Shown: in pieces, positions 43,891-55,029 of the stretch
How the letters are laid out: the number at the start of each line of letters is the position of its first letter
Numbering within the stretch: position 1 is the first letter of the stretch
Assembly: GCF_003194585.1 (NCBI RefSeq)
Contig: NZ_QHKZ01000001.1
Location: 1 to 64,000 of the forward strand
Length of the DNA: 64,000 nt
Reading direction: 5' to 3'
Source of the DNA: Nocardioides daejeonensis
Lineage (GTDB): Bacteria; Actinomycetota; Actinomycetes; Propionibacteriales; Nocardioidaceae
Notes under the pieces: generated by a model
Told to the model about the DNA's origin: nothing
The model's database searches: none
The model's input: only the letters and a program-made list of their open reading frames with translations
Translations under genes and position numbers: made by a program

Positions 43891-45123
43891 TCAGGCGCGG
43901 CGATACCACGCCACGACGGGGACGAGGACGAGGGCGATGCCTCCGCCGAGCAGCGACAGGGTGGCGAAGTCGGTGAGTCCGACGATCACGCCGGAGCCGA
44001 CCCCGCCCGCCGCGCCGGCGAGCGCGACCAGCACGTCGACGCTGCCCTGCGTGCGGGCGCGGGAGTGCAGGGGAGTGGAGTCGACGATCAGCGCGGTGCC
44101 GGCGATGAGACCGAAGTTCCAACCGAGGCCGAGGAGCACCAACGCCAGGGTGATGAGCACCATCGACTTGCCGGGGGCGACGGCGGCGACGACGCCGGCC
44201 GCAAGGAGCGTGGCGGCCGCTGCGACCGCCATCGGGGTGCGACCGACCCTGTCGACGAGTCGCCCGGTGACGAGCGAGGGGAGGTACATCGCGGCGATGT
44301 GCAGGCCGATGACCAGGCCGACAGCGCTCAGTCCGTGGTCGTGGTGGCGCATGTGCACCGGCGTCATCGTCATGATCGCGGCCATCGTGAACTGGGTCAG
44401 CACCATGACGGTCGCGCCCAGCACCACGCCGGGGATGAGGCCCACCGGCGCGGTCGACGGCTCGGGGTGTCCGGTGGCCACCGAGCGGGGAGTCGTCTCC
44501 GCAAGCGCGCGAGCGGTCAACAGCGGGTCGGGGCGGAGGAAGCAGAAGAGGACCAGCGCGGCGAGGCCGTAGGCGACGGCGGCCAGGAGGAAGGGGCCGG
44601 CCAGGCGCGGGATGTCGAGCCAGGCCGCGAGATCGCCGAGCGGCTCGATGAGGTTGGGGCCGGCCACGGCGCCGAGGGTGGTGGCGACCAGGGCGACGGA
44701 GGCGGCCGATGCCCGTTGGTCGGCCGGGGCAAGGTCGGTGCCGGCGTACCGGGCCTGGAGGTTGGTCGCCGAGCCGGCGCCGTAGACGAAGAGCGCGCAG
44801 AAAAAGAGCAGCGGCTGGTCGAGCACGGCAGCGATCACGATGCCGACCGCACCGATCGCGCCTGCGGCGAAGCCGCCCGCCAGTCCGCGGCGGCGACCGA
44901 CCACCTGCGAGGAACGGCCGATCAGGAAGGCGGCCAGCGCAGACCCGAGTGTGAAGAGCCCGGCCGGCAGACCCGCGACACCCTCGTGACCGAGCATGTC
45001 CTCGGCGAGGAGTGCTCCCACGCTGACTCCAGCGGCGAGGCCGGCGCCACCCAGCATCTGGGAGAAGACCACGGTGCGCAGGGTGCGCCGGTGGAGGGCT
45101 GCGACGGCCGGGTCCTGCGTCAT
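43891..45123 (-). CDS. MFS transporter
   Basis: 410 residues with about 12 helices of the major facilitator superfamily. The signature between helices 2 and 3 reads GRSSQVVGRRRGLAGG and that between 8 and 9 GRLVDRVGRTPMAVAAAATL. Two six-helix halves are separated by the loop ATGHPEPSTAPVG. GAGGTGATC lies just before ATG 45123. It is divergent from a GntR regulator across 48 bp containing a GntR-like operator, so it is probably the regulated gene. The substrate is unknown; drug or metabolite efflux is plausible. Confidence 0.9.
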   Translation of the reverse strand: MTQDPAVAALHRRTLRTVVFSQMLGGAGLAAGVSVGALLAEDMLGHEGVAGLPAGLFTLGSALAAFLIGRSSQVVGRRRGLAGGFAAGAIGAVGIVIAAVLDQPLLFFCALFVYGAGSATNLQARYAGTDLAPADQRASAASVALVATTLGAVAGPNLIEPLGDLAAWLDIPRLAGPFLLAAVAYGLAALVLFCFLRPDPLLTARALAETTPRSVATGHPEPSTAPVGLIPGVVLGATVMVLTQFTMAAIMTMTPVHMRHHDHGLSAVGLVIGLHIAAMYLPSLVTGRLVDRVGRTPMAVAAAATLLAAGVVAAVAPGKSMVLITLALVLLGLGWNFGLIAGTALIVDSTPLHSRARTQGSVDVLVALAGAAGGVGSGVIVGLTDFATLSLLGGGIALVLVPVVAWYRRA

Positions 45124-45145
45124 GATCACCTCATCTAGGATGCGT

Positions 45146-45157
45146 CTTGTATCCAAG
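45146..45157. promoter_or_regulatory. candidate GntR operator between MFS and GntR genes
   Basis: CTTGTATCCAAG is an imperfect 12-bp palindrome, one base from the TTGTATACAA pattern recognised by several FCD-type GntR regulators. It lies midway between the two divergent start codons, where it could control both genes. Confidence 0.5.
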
Positions 45158-45171
45158 TCTAGGAGGTGGCG

Positions 45172-45828
45172 ATGCAGGCAGGGGGAAGCGGGGCGGCGGA
45201 TCGTGCCCATGCCCATCTGCGGGAGGAGATCCTGCAGGGGAGGCTCGAACCCGGCACGATGCTGAGCGAGAACGAGCTCGCCGCCGCCCTCTCGATGAGT
45301 CGCACGCCCGTCCGGGCGGCGTTGACCCGTCTGCAGGACGAAGGGTGGGTGACCATCTATCCCAAGCGCGGCGCTCTCGTGCGGGAGCTCACCGAGGAGG
45401 AGCTGCGAGAGTCCTCGCAGGTCCGCCACGCGCTCGAGTCCGCAGGCATCCAGCGCAGCACGCCGGAGCGCCGAGCGGACCTTGCCGATCAGCTCGCCAC
45501 CAACGTCCACGAGCAGGACGCGGCGCTCGCGGCCGGTGACTTCGCCGCCTTCACGACGCTGGCGATGCGCTTCCACCGCACGTTCGTCGAGATGGCGGGC
45601 AACAGCATCATGCTGGAGATCTACGACCGGCTGCAGGACCGGCAGTACCTCTCCATCGTGCGCAGTGCGGGCCGGATCTCCGAGGACCCGACCCAGACCC
45701 TGGCCGAGCATCGCACCCTGCTCGAGGACGCCCGACGCGGTGACTGGTCCGCCTTCGCCACCCACCTGCGCGACCATCAGGACCGCAGTCACGGCGCGGA
45801 GTCCGTGCTCCCGGTCGCCCGGCGTTGA
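45172..45828 (+). CDS. GntR-family regulator, FCD subfamily
   Basis: 218 residues. Winged helix: ADRAHAHLREEILQGRLEPG, MLSENELAAALSMSRTPVRA and ALTRLQDEGWVTIYPKRGAL. FCD domain: TLAMRFHRTFVEMAGNSIML and TLAEHRTLLEDARRGDW. AGGAGG lies 5 nt before ATG 45172. It probably represses the divergent MFS gene through the palindrome at 45146-45157. Confidence 0.92.
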   Translation: MQAGGSGAADRAHAHLREEILQGRLEPGTMLSENELAAALSMSRTPVRAALTRLQDEGWVTIYPKRGALVRELTEEELRESSQVRHALESAGIQRSTPERRADLADQLATNVHEQDAALAAGDFAAFTTLAMRFHRTFVEMAGNSIMLEIYDRLQDRQYLSIVRSAGRISEDPTQTLAEHRTLLEDARRGDWSAFATHLRDHQDRSHGAESVLPVARR

Positions 45829-45829
45829 G

Positions 45830-46417
45830 CTAGCCGAGTCGCTCCCGTACGCCGCCCCGCAGGTCGGCGAGTGCGACGCTGAGCCGCACGAGCTCGTCCA
45901 GCATGGCGGTGGCGGCAGCGCCGGTGCCCTCGCCCGGCACGAAGCGCCCCTCCTCGATGTACTGGGCGTGGAAGGCGATGTTGACGCTCTCGAAGACGGG
46001 CACCATCTTCAAGGTCGTCACCACCTGCTTGAGCTGCTGCACGGCACGGGTGCCGGCGGCGATGCCGCCGTAGGAGACGAAGCCGACGGGCGTGTGTGCC
46101 CATTCCTGGCTGATCGTGTCCAGCGCGTTCTTCACCGTGGCCGGGTAGCCGTAGTTGTACTCCGGCGTCACGATCACGAACGCGTCGCTCGCGAGCACCT
46201 GGGAGGCCCATTCCCAGGTCTGATCGCGGGTGTACTGCCGCAGCCGGGGGTGGTGGGGCTCGGAGAGGAACGGCAGGTCGAGCTCGGCCAGGTCGATCAC
46301 GCGGAGCTCGATGTCGTCTCGCTCCGCGGCCAACTCGGCGAACCAGGTGCCGATCGGCAGCCCGGCCCGCCCGGGGCGGGTGGATCCGATGATGACGGTG
46401 AGCACGGGGATCGGCAT
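45830..46417 (-). CDS. NADPH-dependent FMN reductase-like flavoprotein
   Basis: 195 residues of the flavodoxin-like fold. The phosphate loop of the FMN site is VIIGSTRPGRAGLPIGTW, and the second signature is DAFVIVTPEYNYGYPATVKN, followed by GFVSYGGIAAGTRAV. It would reduce FMN, quinones or azo compounds. ATG 46417 gives the usual N-terminus; the frame extends to ATG 46477 with no better ribosome site. It converges with the GntR gene (1-nt gap). Confidence 0.9.
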   Translation of the reverse strand: MPIPVLTVIIGSTRPGRAGLPIGTWFAELAAERDDIELRVIDLAELDLPFLSEPHHPRLRQYTRDQTWEWASQVLASDAFVIVTPEYNYGYPATVKNALDTISQEWAHTPVGFVSYGGIAAGTRAVQQLKQVVTTLKMVPVFESVNIAFHAQYIEEGRFVPGEGTGAAATAMLDELVRLSVALADLRGGVRERLG

Positions 46418-46478
46418 GCTCCGATTCAACAGGACGTCACCACCGTGGGTGATCACGCCCCGCAGGGTGCGGTCCACC

Positions 46479-46937
46479 TCACCCCTCGGCGAGCAGCATT
46501 CCCAAGCGGGCGCCGAGGAGCAGGTCGTCGACGGCGCCGAATGCCGAGAGTCGCAGGCGTCCGGCCCGGTCGATCAGCAGCGTCGAGGGCGTGCCCTGCA
46601 GACCGTAGGTGCGCATCGTCACGGGGACGACCTCGCCGTCGTTGCGATCGACGCCCACGGGGAAGGGGATCCGGTACTCCGAGAGGAAGACCCGCAACGC
46701 GGCCGGACCCATCACCTCGTGGTGCTCGAAGACCGTGTGCAGGCCGAGCACGCGTACGTCACGGAAGGTCTCGTACACCCGCTTCGCCATCGGCAGGCCG
46801 TGGCTGATGCATCCGGGGCACAACATCTGGAAGGTCTCGACGAGCACCACCTCACCGCGCAGGTCGGCGAGGCTCTGGGGTGTGCCGATCCACTCGCTGA
46901 CCTCGAGCTCGGGTGCCAGGGACGCGGGGCTGGTCAT
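46479..46937 (-). CDS. TlpA/redoxin-like thioredoxin-fold protein
   Basis: 152 residues with no signal peptide. The redox site is CPGC in VETFQMLCPGCISHGLPMAK, a two-cysteine site like TlpA/redoxin proteins. VLGLHTVFEHHEVMGPAALR and the cis-Pro loop LQGTPSTLLIDRAGRL follow. A cytosolic peroxide or thiol role is inferred. It lies 62 nt upstream of the flavoprotein gene on the same strand. Confidence 0.85.
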   Translation of the reverse strand: MTSPASLAPELEVSEWIGTPQSLADLRGEVVLVETFQMLCPGCISHGLPMAKRVYETFRDVRVLGLHTVFEHHEVMGPAALRVFLSEYRIPFPVGVDRNDGEVVPVTMRTYGLQGTPSTLLIDRAGRLRLSAFGAVDDLLLGARLGMLLAEG

Positions 46938-47033
46938 GGGTCGACGCTACCGATCCCGTCGTACGCCGTCACCTCTGCCGGGCTCGCCCGTTGAGTGGAC
47001 AATTCCGTCAAAGAGGTTGGTGGGGGTGGGGAG

Positions 47034-47972
47034 ATGCGGCTGCGTGCCGTCGCCGTGCTGTGCGCGGCCGTGCTGGCAGCCGCCTGGGGGGCTGCTCCGG
47101 TGTCGTCCGCCCCGTCCGCCGCCGCGGTGCCGCAGGCGACCGCAGCGACGGCGCGGTCCGCTGTGGTGGCACCCGGCAAGACCTGTGGCGGACAGAGGCT
47201 GACGAAGCCGGACGGATCGGCGTGGGTGTGCACCTTCTCCGAGGAGTTCGACGGCAAGCGGCTCAACCGGCACCGCTGGCAGAAGGTGGTCACCCGGACC
47301 AGCGGCTTCCTCGGCGGCGGCGAGTGCTTCGTGGGCAGCAAGAAGAACGTGCGGCTCAAGAAGGGCAAGCTGCGCCTCACGGCCCGCAGGCTCAAGAAGC
47401 CGATGACATGCACGACGCCGACCGGCTCCTTCCGTACCCGTTACACCTCGGGCAGCATCACGACGCACGACCTCTTCAGCCAGACCTACGGTCGGTTCCA
47501 GATTCGCGCGAAGTTCCCGAAGACGAAGATCGACGGACTCCAGTCGGCGATCTGGATGACCCCGCAGCGACCCGTCTACGGCGCCTGGCCGCGCAGCGGT
47601 GAGATCGACATCGTCGAGCACTACACCCATCGTCACCGTCGCGCGATCCCCTACCTGCACTACATGTTCGGCTTCCCGGCGACCCCGCTCACCAGCCAGA
47701 CGAACACGGGCTGCTTCCTGTCGCGTCCCGGCCGGTTCCACACCTACGTGCTGACCTGGGAGCCCGGGCGCCTGCGGGTCAGCATCGACGGCAAGGCGTG
47801 CCTCGACCACGCGGTGCGCCCGATGCTGCCGTGGGTCTCACCGCAGCCTTTCAACCACCCCTTCGTCTTCAACCTCACGCACCTGCTGGGGGTCCAGGAG
47901 AACGCCTTCGACCCCGCAGCGACCAAGCTGCCGTCGACGTTCGTCGTCGACTACTGGCGAGCCTGGCGCTGA
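47034..47972 (+). CDS. secreted glycoside hydrolase family 16 protein
   Basis: 312 residues. The signal peptide covers about residues 1-33. A GH16 beta-jelly-roll domain follows, with FSEEFDGKRLNRHRWQKV, RFQIRAKFPKTKIDGLQSAI and the catalytic motif SGEIDIVEH (ExDxxE with nucleophile and acid/base Glu). VDYWRAWR ends the domain as expected. GH16 members cleave beta-1,3-glucans and related polymers. GGGGAG precedes ATG 47034. It is divergent from the redoxin gene. Confidence 0.93.
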   Translation: MRLRAVAVLCAAVLAAAWGAAPVSSAPSAAAVPQATAATARSAVVAPGKTCGGQRLTKPDGSAWVCTFSEEFDGKRLNRHRWQKVVTRTSGFLGGGECFVGSKKNVRLKKGKLRLTARRLKKPMTCTTPTGSFRTRYTSGSITTHDLFSQTYGRFQIRAKFPKTKIDGLQSAIWMTPQRPVYGAWPRSGEIDIVEHYTHRHRRAIPYLHYMFGFPATPLTSQTNTGCFLSRPGRFHTYVLTWEPGRLRVSIDGKACLDHAVRPMLPWVSPQPFNHPFVFNLTHLLGVQENAFDPAATKLPSTFVVDYWRAWR

Positions 47973-48010
47973 GCGCCGCGGCTTGCACGCCGATACGGCA
48001 GAATGGGTGC

Positions 48011-48493
48011 ATGGCTGCCCACAACGACCCGACAGTCCGCGAGTTCCGACCCGAGGGAGGCGTCGTCGTGGGTGACGACGGCTCCAAGGGAGCCGCGGGA
48101 GCGATCCTCTTCGCGCGCGACGAGGCCGAGCGCCGAGGCACCGCGCTGCACGTAGTCCGGGCCTGGACCATCACCAGCGCGGTCCGTCCGGAAGGGCTGC
48201 CGATCAACGTCACGGCCACCCTCCTCGAGCTGGAGCAGGCCACGCTGGAGGCACAGTCGCGCCGGGTCGCGGAGCTGCTCGGCGACGCGCCCGGGGTGGA
48301 GGTCTCGGTGCACGCCGTGCACAGCCCGTCGGCACAGGCGCTCATCGCCGCGTCGGAGACCGCCGACGTCGTGGTCGTCGGGGCACGGGGCAAGGGTGGT
48401 TTCGCCGGGCTGGTGCTCGGCTCGGTCGCCGAGCAGGTGGTCGCCCACGCGCACAGCCCGGTGATCGTCACCCGCTCCCGCGCCGCCGACTGA
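48011..48493 (+). CDS. universal stress protein (UspA family)
   Basis: 160 residues of the Usp fold. The N-terminal strand is GVVVGDDGSKGAAGAILFAR. The ATP-binding signature G-x2-G-x9-G-S is seen in VGARGKGGFAGLVLGSVAEQ, followed by HSPVIVTRS. ATP binding is predicted; the role is probably in stress survival. ATG 48011 has no clear ribosome site. It converges with the SDR gene. Confidence 0.92.
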   Translation: MAAHNDPTVREFRPEGGVVVGDDGSKGAAGAILFARDEAERRGTALHVVRAWTITSAVRPEGLPINVTATLLELEQATLEAQSRRVAELLGDAPGVEVSVHAVHSPSAQALIAASETADVVVVGARGKGGFAGLVLGSVAEQVVAHAHSPVIVTRSRAAD

Positions 48494-48499
48494 CCAGCG

Positions 48500-49261
48500 T
48501 CAGGTGATCGTCAGGCCACCGTCGACCGGCAACGTCTGACCGGTGATGTAGCCGGCGGCGTCGGAGGCCAGGAAGACCACGGTGGCGGCGAGCTCGTGGG
48601 CGTCGCCCTTGCGTCCGGCGGGGATGCGCGCACCCATGGCGTCGAGGTAGCCGTCGGGGTAGCTGTCGGTCATCTCCGAGACGAAGAAGCCCGGTGCGAT
48701 CGCGTTGACCCGGATGCCCTTGCGGCCCGTCCACTGCTGCGCCAGGTCGCGGGTCATGCCGATGAGCCCCGCCTTGGAGGCAGCGTAGGCGGCCTGGGGG
48801 AGCCCGGCCGTGGTGATCCCCAGCACCGAGGAGATGTTGATGATCGAGGAGCCCGACTGCATGACGCGGCCGCAGGCCTGCGCCATCCAGTAGCAGCCAT
48901 TGAGATTGATGTCGATGACCTCGCGGAACTGCTGCGGCGTCTCGCGGGTGGCGGGGACGGCCGTGCCGATCCCGGCGTTGTTGACCAGGACGTCGACGCG
49001 GCCGAACTCGGCCATCGCGGCGTCGACCAGCGCCTGACACGAGTCGGGGTCGGAGACGTCGGTCGCGACAGAGAGGGCGCGACGGCCGTGCTGCTCGACA
49101 AGCGCGGCAGTATCGGCCAGGCGTTCGACACGACGCGCTCCCAACGCGACGTCGGCGCCGGCCTCCGCGAGCGCGTCGGCGAAGGCGACACCCAGGCCGC
49201 TCGACGCACCGGTGACGACGGCGACCTTGCCGTCCAGACGGAAGAGTTCACTCAGGCTCAT
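48500..49261 (-). CDS. short-chain dehydrogenase/reductase
   Basis: 253 residues of a classical SDR. Cofactor motif TGASSGLG, NNAGIG, catalytic Ser in IINISSVLG, YAASKAGLIG (YxxxK) and the C-terminal VDGGLTIT are all present. The substrate is not identifiable; 3-oxoacyl or gluconate reductases are close relatives. ATG 49261 is preferred. The minus-strand TACTGT (49274-49269) ends 7 nt before it, indicating a leaderless mRNA, and GTG 49270 lies inside that box. Confidence 0.92.
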   Translation of the reverse strand: MSLSELFRLDGKVAVVTGASSGLGVAFADALAEAGADVALGARRVERLADTAALVEQHGRRALSVATDVSDPDSCQALVDAAMAEFGRVDVLVNNAGIGTAVPATRETPQQFREVIDINLNGCYWMAQACGRVMQSGSSIINISSVLGITTAGLPQAAYAASKAGLIGMTRDLAQQWTGRKGIRVNAIAPGFFVSEMTDSYPDGYLDAMGARIPAGRKGDAHELAATVVFLASDAAGYITGQTLPVDGGLTIT

Positions 49262-49303
49262 GCCGGTCACAGTAGTGGTGGGCGCCTACCGGCCGACGAG
49301 GAG

Positions 49304-49309
49304 TATCAT
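49304..49309 (+). promoter_or_regulatory. candidate -10 box of the leuS leader
   Basis: TATCAT ends 6 nt before the leader-peptide ATG at 49316, so transcription would start at or near the codon and the leader peptide would be translated from a leaderless message. No matching -35 box is seen. Confidence 0.5.
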
Positions 49310-49315
49310 CGCCTC

Positions 49316-49351
49316 ATGCAGCACACCTTCCTTCTTGCCCAGCCGCGCTGA
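49316..49351 (+). CDS. putative leuS leader peptide, 11 aa
   Basis: MQHTFLLAQPR, with two adjacent Leu codons (CTT CTT) of a kind rarely used in this GC-rich genome. It ends at TGA 49351, inside the first of two hairpins, upstream of a terminator and the leucyl-tRNA synthetase gene. This is the arrangement of a ribosome-mediated transcription attenuator responding to charged leucyl-tRNA. Its length gives little coding signal on its own. Confidence 0.6.
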   Translation: MQHTFLLAQPR

Positions 49352-49392
49352 TCGATCCAGCGCGGCCGCCCTCCTGACCGGAGGGCTTTTTT
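49343..49392 (+). terminator. hairpin plus intrinsic terminator in the leuS leader
   Basis: The first hairpin has CCGCGCTG (49343-49350) and CAGCGCGG (49358-49365), overlapping the last codons of the leader peptide. The second has GCCCTCC (49368-49374) and GGAGGGC (49380-49386) followed by six T residues, a standard intrinsic terminator. A further pair GTGCCA/TGGCAC (49393-49398, 49420-49425) lies downstream. I see no obvious antiterminator stem. Confidence 0.8.
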
Positions 49393-49457
49393 GTGCCAGC
49401 ACCGCTTCGAGGGAGCAGGTGGCACGAGACGGGTGAGAGGACCAGCAGAGGAGAGAG

Positions 49458-51980
<2,523 letters not shown>

Positions 51981-52028
51981 CTGATCCGGCGGTCGAGCTC
52001 GTCGAGACCGGTCGGTCACACTGGAGGG

Positions 52029-53138
52029 GTGAGCGGAGCCCGGACCCCTGAGCGGTGGGTGCTGCACGTCGACCTCGACCAGTTCCTGGCGGCGGTCGAG
52101 ATGCTGCGGCGTCCGGAGCTGGTGGGCAAGCCGGTGGTGGTGGGCGGACGCGGGGACCCGACCGAGCGCGGCGTCGTCTCCACCGCCTCCTACGAGGCGA
52201 GGACGTACGGCGTGCGCTCCGGCATGCCGTTGCGCACTGCGCTCAAGCGGTGTCCGGAGGCGGTCTTCCTGCCCGTCGACTTCCCAGTCTACGAGGCCGC
52301 CTCGCACCAGGTGATGCAGACGCTGCGTGAGCTGACCTGGGAGGGCCGTGGCACGGTCGTGGAGGTGCTCGGCTGGGACGAGGCGTTTCTCGCGCTGAGG
52401 TCCGAGGATCCGCTGCGCGAGGGGCTACCACCCGAGGACCCGGAGGGCATGGCCCGAGCGGTGCGCGCCGCGGTGCGCGAGGCGACGGGCCTGCGCTGCT
52501 CGGTAGGGATTGGCAACAACAAGCCCCAGGCCAAGATCGCCACCGACTTCGGCAAGCCCGACCCCGGAGTGCACACGATCAGCCATGCCAGCTGGCGGGT
52601 CCAGCTGGGCGGGCGGCCGACGAACGCGCTGTGGGGGATCGGACCGAAGATCTCCCGCCGCCTCGCGACCCTCGGCATCGCGACTGTCGACGACCTTGCT
52701 GCGGCGGAGCCTGCGCTGCTGGCCGACGAGTTCGGGCCGGGCACCGGGCCGTGGCTGCGCAGGCTCGGCCGCGGTGTGGACGCCTCGCCGGTGGATGCGA
52801 CGCCCTGGGTGCCGCGCGCCCACGGGCGAGAGGAGACCTTCCAAGAGGATGTGGAGGACTGGACGGAGGTCGAGGAGCACCTGCGCCGGATCACTGCACG
52901 CGTGGTGGTCGACATCGACGCCGAGGGGCGCCCGGCCGAGCGAGTCGCCATCAAGGTCCGCCTGCGGCCCTTCCTCACCTTCACCCGCGTGCACAAGCTC
53001 GCCGAGCCGAGCAACGACCCGGTGCTGCTCGGAGAGGAGGCCGTCGCGCTGCTGGAGCGGATCGAGCGCCGGGCCCCGGTCCGGCTGCTCGGCGTGCGTC
53101 TGGAGATGGTCGCACCTGCCGACGGCTATCCGCGCTGA
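52029..53138 (+). CDS. Y-family DNA polymerase (DinB/Pol IV-like)
   Basis: 369 residues. The catalytic palm motifs are WVLHVDLDQFLAAVEML and VLGWDEAFLAL (acidic pair in place of the common SIDEAYLD). The GIGNNKPQAKIATDFGKPD block, the HhH (GIGPKISRRLATLGI) and the little finger FTRVHKLAEPSNDP follow. The protein ends just after the little finger (EMVAPADGYPR) with no QxxLF-type clamp-binding tail seen. It performs error-prone lesion bypass. GTG 52029 has CTGGAGGG upstream. It is a DinB-like polymerase of the actinobacterial type. Confidence 0.9.
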   Translation: MSGARTPERWVLHVDLDQFLAAVEMLRRPELVGKPVVVGGRGDPTERGVVSTASYEARTYGVRSGMPLRTALKRCPEAVFLPVDFPVYEAASHQVMQTLRELTWEGRGTVVEVLGWDEAFLALRSEDPLREGLPPEDPEGMARAVRAAVREATGLRCSVGIGNNKPQAKIATDFGKPDPGVHTISHASWRVQLGGRPTNALWGIGPKISRRLATLGIATVDDLAAAEPALLADEFGPGTGPWLRRLGRGVDASPVDATPWVPRAHGREETFQEDVEDWTEVEEHLRRITARVVVDIDAEGRPAERVAIKVRLRPFLTFTRVHKLAEPSNDPVLLGEEAVALLERIERRAPVRLLGVRLEMVAPADGYPR

Positions 53139-53155
53139 CCAGGGCGGTGGTGCGG

Positions 53156-54352
53156 CTACAGCGTCCGCAGTGCCTCCGCAGGCTCCAGCGAACCCGCCCG
53201 CCAGGCAGGAAAGGCTCCGGCCAGTACGCCGACCACCAGCCCGGCCACGGGCGCCGCGAGCAGCAGCGGGTCGAGTCTCGGCGTCCAGTCCCGGCTGAGC
53301 GCGACCACCATGCTGGTGACGAAGCCGAGACTCGTCCCGACGATGCCCCCGAGCAGTCCGACCAGTGCGCTCTCGGCGAGGAACTGGGTCATCAGGTCGC
53401 CCCGGGTGGCTCCCAGCGCCCGGCGCAGGCCGATCTCGCCGATCCGCTCCATCACCGAGAGCAGCATGATGTTGGCGATGCCGACGCCTCCCGCGATCAG
53501 TGCCACCAGACCCAGCAGCACGAGCAACGAGGAGACATCGCCCTGCACACGATCGCGCAGCTGAGCGTCGGAAGGCGGCGCGGCGGCGTTGACGACCGAG
53601 GGGTCCTGGGGGGCGATCGCCAACGGTGCCTGCCGGGCGATGGTCTCCGCCGCCTGGGGCGCGACGTCCAGCTGCATCGAGAGAGCGCCCTGCCAGCCGA
53701 ACTGCTGGGCCGCCGTCGTCTCGGGAAGCACCACCGAGTCGAGCAGTTCCCCGCGGCCGTCGACCTCCTCGATGATGCCGATGACCGTCAGGGCGCGGTC
53801 GCCGATCCAGATCGCCGGTCCGTGGCTCAGCTCCGTCACCCCCAGGCGGCGCGCCGCTCCAGCACCCAGCAACGCGACCGGGTCGGCTCGCGCGACGTGC
53901 CCAGCGTCGTACCGGCGCCCGGCGACGCGGGCATCGACGGCGTCGAGCAGGCCGGGGGAGGCGGCCAGCACAGGAAGCATCGGGTCCGGTGGTGCCTGCG
54001 GGTCGAGCAGGCGCACGGTGCCGACCGGGTCGCTCACCTCGAGCCGCGTCAAGGTCCCCGCCGCTTCGACGCCCTCGAGTCGCTGGACCAGCCGCTCCGC
54101 GTCGCGGGGCAGTCGGGCGCCCCGTTCGGCGCGGGACGGCTCGACCTGCACCGTGACGCGGTCCGCGGAGGCCCGGTCGAAGTGATCGGAGACCTGGCCG
54201 CTCGCTGTGCTGGCCAGGCCGACGGTGGCGACCAGTGCGGCCAGCCCCAGCGCCTCCCCCAGCATGGTGAGCGCCAGACGTCCGGGACGCGCCGAGATGC
54301 CGGCCATCGCCTCGCCGAGGATGCTGCCGGGGCGTGCCCTGCCGCGGCTCAT
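53156..54352 (-). CDS. MacB-like ABC transporter permease
   Basis: 398 residues. An N-terminal helix is followed by a large extracytoplasmic domain (about residues 50-270) and three C-terminal helices (LLVLLGLVALIAGGVGIANI and others). The cytosolic ERIGEIGLRRALGATRGDLM is the coupling segment of MacB/FtsX permeases. With the ATPase and the adaptor it would form a tripartite-like pump for peptides or antibiotics. Its start overlaps the ATPase stop by four bases (ATGA). Confidence 0.92.
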   Translation of the reverse strand: MSRGRARPGSILGEAMAGISARPGRLALTMLGEALGLAALVATVGLASTASGQVSDHFDRASADRVTVQVEPSRAERGARLPRDAERLVQRLEGVEAAGTLTRLEVSDPVGTVRLLDPQAPPDPMLPVLAASPGLLDAVDARVAGRRYDAGHVARADPVALLGAGAARRLGVTELSHGPAIWIGDRALTVIGIIEEVDGRGELLDSVVLPETTAAQQFGWQGALSMQLDVAPQAAETIARQAPLAIAPQDPSVVNAAAPPSDAQLRDRVQGDVSSLLVLLGLVALIAGGVGIANIMLLSVMERIGEIGLRRALGATRGDLMTQFLAESALVGLLGGIVGTSLGFVTSMVVALSRDWTPRLDPLLLAAPVAGLVVGVLAGAFPAWRAGSLEPAEALRTL

Positions 54353-55029
54353 CGGAGGACCTGCCCGTCGACGATCCGCACCCGGCGGTGCGCACGGGCC
54401 GCGACCCCCGGGTCGTGGGTGATCATCGCGACGGTGACTCCCTCGGCGTGCAGCTCCGAGAAGAGGGAGAGCACGGCGTCGGCGCTGACGCTGTCGAGGT
54501 TGCCGGTGGGCTCGTCCGCCAACAACACGCTGGGTCCTGCAACGAGCGAACGGGCGATCGCGACCCGTTGACGCTCGCCGCCGGAGAGGGTCCGTGGCCG
54601 GGCCCGGCGCCGGTGGCCGAGGCCGACCCGGTCGAGCAACCGGTCAGCGCGCCGCGCCCGCTCCCGGGCCGGGAGGCCCAGGTACAGCCCGCCCAGTGAC
54701 ACGTTCTCGGCGACGGTCAGGTGCGGCAGCAGGTGGAAGGCCTGGAAGACGAACCCGAGCCGCGCGGCGCGCAGCCGGGCCCGCCGGCGGTGGCTGATCG
54801 TGGTGGTGTCGATCCCGTCGAGGAGGTAGCGACCGGTGGTCGGGGAGTCCAGCAGGCCCAAGATGTTGAGCAGCGTGGACTTGCCGGAGCCGGAGGGGCC
54901 GACGATCGCCACGAACTCGCCGCGGTCGACCCTCAGGTCGACCGAGCGCAGGATGTCGACAGGCGGATTGCCCGCAAAGCTGCGCCCGACCGCGCGGAGT
55001 GCGATCACAGGGCTCGAGGCAGCGTTCAT
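54349..55029 (-). CDS. MacB-type ABC transporter ATP-binding protein
   Basis: 226 residues. Walker A GPSGSGKST, signature LSGGERQRVAIARSLVAG, Walker B VLLADEPTGNLD and switch His MITHDPGVAAR are complete; the LFQA-like FVFQAFHLLPHLTV carries the Q-loop. It belongs to the LolD/MacB class that powers mechanotransmission. ATG 55029 overlaps the adaptor stop, and its own stop overlaps the permease start, so the three genes are translationally linked. Confidence 0.95.
   Translation of the reverse strand: MNAASSPVIALRAVGRSFAGNPPVDILRSVDLRVDRGEFVAIVGPSGSGKSTLLNILGLLDSPTTGRYLLDGIDTTTISHRRRARLRAARLGFVFQAFHLLPHLTVAENVSLGGLYLGLPARERARRADRLLDRVGLGHRRRARPRTLSGGERQRVAIARSLVAGPSVLLADEPTGNLDSVSADAVLSLFSELHAEGVTVAMITHDPGVAARAHRRVRIVDGQVLR

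Noticed and set aside
49300..49457. T-box riboswitch before leuS
   Set aside because: No T-box sequence (TGGNACCGCG-like) or specifier stem was found, and the stretch is too short; a leader-peptide attenuator fits better.
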